A stretch of 7,448 nucleotides of DNA from an uncultured Actinomyces sp. (lineage in GTDB: Bacteria; Actinomycetota; Actinomycetes; Actinomycetales; Actinomycetaceae), in contig CALHID010000326.1 in the NCBI GenBank assembly GCA_938030835.1, positions 1-7,448 of the forward strand, in the 5' to 3' direction. Numbering within the stretch: the stretch's first letter is position 1; every line of letters starts with the position of its first letter. Position numbers and translations under genes: made by a program. The notes under the pieces are model-generated. The model searched no databases. It saw only the letters and a list, made by a program, of their open reading frames with translations, and was not told the DNA's origin. Below, piece by piece: positions 6,074-7,448 of this stretch.

Positions 6074-6085
6074 TAGCGTAGGGAC
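6074..6085 (+). promoter_or_regulatory. Putative leaderless -10 element for radA
   Basis: TAGCGT at 6074-6079 fits TANNNT and is followed by exactly six bases before ATG 6086, the spacing of a leaderless transcript. AGGGA in between is too close to the ATG to serve as a normal Shine-Dalgarno. No clear -35 box is visible. Confidence 0.45.
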
Positions 6086-6397
6086 ATGGCGAAAGAAAAA
6101 AATGTGTACCGCTGCAGTGAATGCGGTTGGACCTCACCGAAATGGGTTGGCCAATGCAGAGAGTGCCACCAATGGAACTCCATGGAAGAGTCCGGCCCCT
6201 CTGCTTCCGTTCCGGGTGCCGCTGTCGCACTCACGCCTCGTCAGCCTGCTCAGCCCATCAATGACATCAGTGCTGAGCGCGCGCGCTCCAAGCCGACGGG
6301 AATCGGTGAGTTCGACCGTGTTCTCGGTGGGGGTATTGTTCCCGGGGCTGTGATCCTTCTTGCCGGTGAACCTGGGGTTGGAAAGTCCACTCTGCTC
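6086..6397 (+). other. radA: radA fragment, N-terminal part only
   Basis: This part encodes a C4 zinc ribbon, CSEC (residues 10-13) and CREC (24-27), around the conserved WVGQC context. A linker follows, then the RecA-like ATPase start with TGIGEFDRVLGGGIVPG (71-87) and the Walker A GEPGVGKST (94-102). These are signature features of RadA/Sms, which acts in recombination by promoting branch migration. Everything after Walker A is missing: Walker B, the KNRFG motif and the C-terminal Lon-protease-like domain. A full RadA is usually about 450 residues. The right limit is uncertain because the joint falls anywhere between about 6374 and 6397. Upstream it has a leaderless-type -10 in the actinobacterial sequence. 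Confidence 0.9.
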
Positions 6398-6778
6398 AAT
6401 AAAATTGCCCCAGACCTGCAGCTAGAAACAGGAGAGATTTCTGAAAGTCTTGGCCGCGGCCGTCATACGACGAGGGCTGTCAGCTTTTACAATCTAAACG
6501 GTGGGAAGATTGCCGACACACCAGGATTTTCGTCTTTGGATTACGAGGTGACTACAGCTGAAGATCTCAATCAAGCTTTTCCGGAGATAGCTGAGGTCAG
6601 CCAGTCCTGTAAATTTCGTACTTGCACTCATACCCACGAGCCAGCTTGTGCCGTTAAGCCAGCAGTCGAGTCCGGCCAGATAGCGTCATTCCGCTTTGAT
6701 AATTACCTGCAGTTTCTCAGCGAGATTGAAAATCGTCGGGAAACCTATAAAAAAGTTGCCAAAAAAAATTCTAAATAA
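6086..6778 (+). CDS. Chimeric ORF: RadA N-terminus joined in frame to RsgA C-terminus
   Basis: The 230-residue frame is a composite. Residues 1-96 are the N-terminus of an actinobacterial RadA repair protein, and residues 105-230 are the C-terminus of a streptococcal RsgA ribosome-assembly GTPase. Residues 97-104 (GVGKSTLL) are the Walker A core common to both. The product would lack the RadA ATPase core, KNRFG motif and Lon-like domain, and also the RsgA OB-fold and G4 motif, so neither activity is expected. Base composition falls at the joint, and the downstream gene belongs to the RsgA side. The frame survives because both P-loops are in the same register. I treat it as an artificial joint unless reads spanning it prove otherwise. 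Confidence 0.88.
   Translation: MAKEKNVYRCSECGWTSPKWVGQCRECHQWNSMEESGPSASVPGAAVALTPRQPAQPINDISAERARSKPTGIGEFDRVLGGGIVPGAVILLAGEPGVGKSTLLNKIAPDLQLETGEISESLGRGRHTTRAVSFYNLNGGKIADTPGFSSLDYEVTTAEDLNQAFPEIAEVSQSCKFRTCTHTHEPACAVKPAVESGQIASFRFDNYLQFLSEIENRRETYKKVAKKNSK
6374..6397. other. Source-switch junction (actinobacterial to streptococcal)
   Basis: These bases encode GVGKSTLL, compatible with both RadA and RsgA. To the left, EP at 95-96 is typical of RadA; to the right, NKIAPD is typical of RsgA. The exact crossover cannot be placed inside this shared microhomology. Confidence 0.85.
6398..6778 (+). other. rsgA: rsgA fragment, C-terminal part only
   Basis: RsgA (YjeQ/YloQ) is a circularly permuted GTPase that helps mature the 30S subunit. 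From N105 onward the sequence reads as its GTPase second half and zinc domain. GRGRHTT (123-129) is the switch region and DTPGF (144-148) is G3. The zinc-binding set C175, C180, H182 and C188 has the C-x4-C-x-H-x5-C spacing of the family. The Lys-rich C-terminus ends at TAA 6776-6778. The N-terminal OB-fold and G4 motif, which come before G1 in this family, are absent. The sequence is AT-richer than the upstream genes and of streptococcal type. Its stop codon overlaps the rpe Shine-Dalgarno, as expected for a native streptococcal rsgA-rpe operon. Confidence 0.9.
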
Positions 6779-6782
6779 GGAG
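6777..6782 (+). promoter_or_regulatory. Shine-Dalgarno of rpe overlapping the rsgA stop
   Basis: AAGGAG begins within the TAA stop of the rsgA part and lies seven bases before ATG 6790. This tight packing indicates a natural rsgA-rpe operon on the streptococcal side. Confidence 0.75.
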
Positions 6783-6789
6783 AAGAACT

Positions 6790-7448
6790 ATGACTTCATT
6801 CAAAATTGCCCCTTCAATCTTAAGTGCGGACTATGCTAATTTTGAATCAGAACTAAAAAAGTTAGAAGCAACAGGCGCTGAGTATGCCCATATTGATATT
6901 ATGGATGGTCATTTTGTACCCAATATCAGCTTTGGGGCTGGGGTTGTTGCCAGTATGCGTCCTCACAGCAAGCTAGTCTTTGACTGTCATCTGATGGTTT
7001 CCAATCCTGAGCACCATATCGAAGAATTCGCTCGTGCTGGTGCAGATATCATCAGCATCCATGCCGAAGCGACGCCACATATCCACGGAGCGCTGCAGAA
7101 GATTCGGGCAGCGGGAGTCAAGCCTAGTGTTGTGATTAATCCGGGAACACCAGTCGAAGCAGTCAAAAATGTTTTGAATTTGGTCGATCAAGTCCTTGTG
7201 ATGACAGTTAATCCAGGTTTTGGCGGTCAGGCCTTTCTGCCAGAAACCATGGATAAGATCCGTGAGCTGGTCGTTCTCCGTGAAGTCAATCAGCTGAATT
7301 TTGATATTGAAGTGGATGGCGGTATTGACGATAAGACCATTGGGATTGCTAAAGAAGCTGGTGCCAATGTCTTCGTAGCAGGCAGCTATGTCTTCAAAGG
7401 TGATGTCAATCATCAAGTTCAGACCTTACGGGATGCCCTGCATGACTA
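6790..7448 (+). CDS. rpe: Ribulose-phosphate 3-epimerase, cut at its last codon(s) by the window end
   Basis: Rpe interconverts ribulose 5-phosphate and xylulose 5-phosphate in the cytoplasmic pentose phosphate pathway. It is a metal-dependent TIM barrel of about 220 residues, and 219 complete codons are visible. APSILSADY (7-15) is the N-terminal signature. HIDIMDGHFVPN (34-45) supplies metal ligand H34 and catalytic D36, and H67 in CHLMV is a further ligand. VNPGFGGQ (140-147) is the phosphate loop, and D176 in EVDGGI is the second catalytic Asp. The barrel is complete through VFKGDV. The last two bases are TA, so the next codon may be the stop or a Tyr. Codon use is AT-rich and the protein looks streptococcal. 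It follows the rsgA part by 11 bases with AAGGAG as ribosome binding site. Confidence 0.95.
   Translation, partial: MTSFKIAPSILSADYANFESELKKLEATGAEYAHIDIMDGHFVPNISFGAGVVASMRPHSKLVFDCHLMVSNPEHHIEEFARAGADIISIHAEATPHIHGALQKIRAAGVKPSVVINPGTPVEAVKNVLNLVDQVLVMTVNPGFGGQAFLPETMDKIRELVVLREVNQLNFDIEVDGGIDDKTIGIAKEAGANVFVAGSYVFKGDVNHQVQTLRDALHD

Noticed and set aside
6086..6778. A novel zinc-ribbon plus P-loop GTPase protein family
   Set aside because: The two halves are standard RadA and RsgA, joined exactly where their sequences coincide, with a change of organism at the same point. Both lose domains essential for activity.
6973..7416. 147-codon open frame on the minus strand inside rpe
   Set aside because: It lies entirely antisense to a well-conserved epimerase, has no recognisable motif and is explained as a shadow of the rpe codons.

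Overview
The window joins two unrelated bacterial sources. Bases 1 to about 6380 look like a chromosome segment of a moderately GC-rich actinobacterium. The support is an actinobacterial-type MenE and MenA, the tandem small genes for an excisionase-like HTH protein and ribosomal protein bS22 (the order I recall for mycobacterial Rv0500A/Rv0500B), and two start codons that sit at the leaderless distance from a TANNNT -10 box. Bases from about 6400 to the end look like Streptococcus: the 3' part of rsgA followed by rpe, in AT-richer sequence. One hand-counted 60-base row gave 39 G+C in menE (421-480) and 21 in early rpe (6841-6900). A mixed oral-type community would supply both sources, but I cannot name species.

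Layout: (i) 3-1921, the 3' part of menE and the complete menA on the + strand, overlapping by ATGA; these are late steps of menaquinone synthesis. (ii) 1944-2327, a small two-helix membrane protein with a PLDc_N-type domain, probably leaderless. (iii) 2324-3504, three minus-strand genes: the HTH protein, bS22 and a histidine-phosphatase-family protein. The last converges on (ii) and shares a CTAG double stop with it. (iv) 3694-5961, a K+ uptake pair on the + strand: a TrkH/KtrB-type channel subunit and its KtrA/TrkA-type RCK regulator. (v) 6086-6778, one open frame that begins as RadA and switches at the P-loop to RsgA. (vi) 6790 to the end, rpe, complete or nearly so.

The actinobacterial part is ordinary housekeeping content: respiratory quinone synthesis, a ribosomal protein and potassium homeostasis. 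The main anomaly is the in-frame RadA::RsgA joint inside the Walker A sequence that the two genes share. I read it as an assembly or amplification chimera rather than a new fusion protein. Smaller points are the leaderless-type starts, a hairpin that overlaps the ktrA ribosome binding site, a 12-bp perfect palindrome between the HTH and bS22 genes, an inverted repeat upstream of the phosphatase gene, and a long hydrophilic N-terminus on the K+ channel subunit. I see no tRNA, rRNA, CRISPR array, insertion sequence or phage gene. No gene-free stretch exceeds 300 bases.
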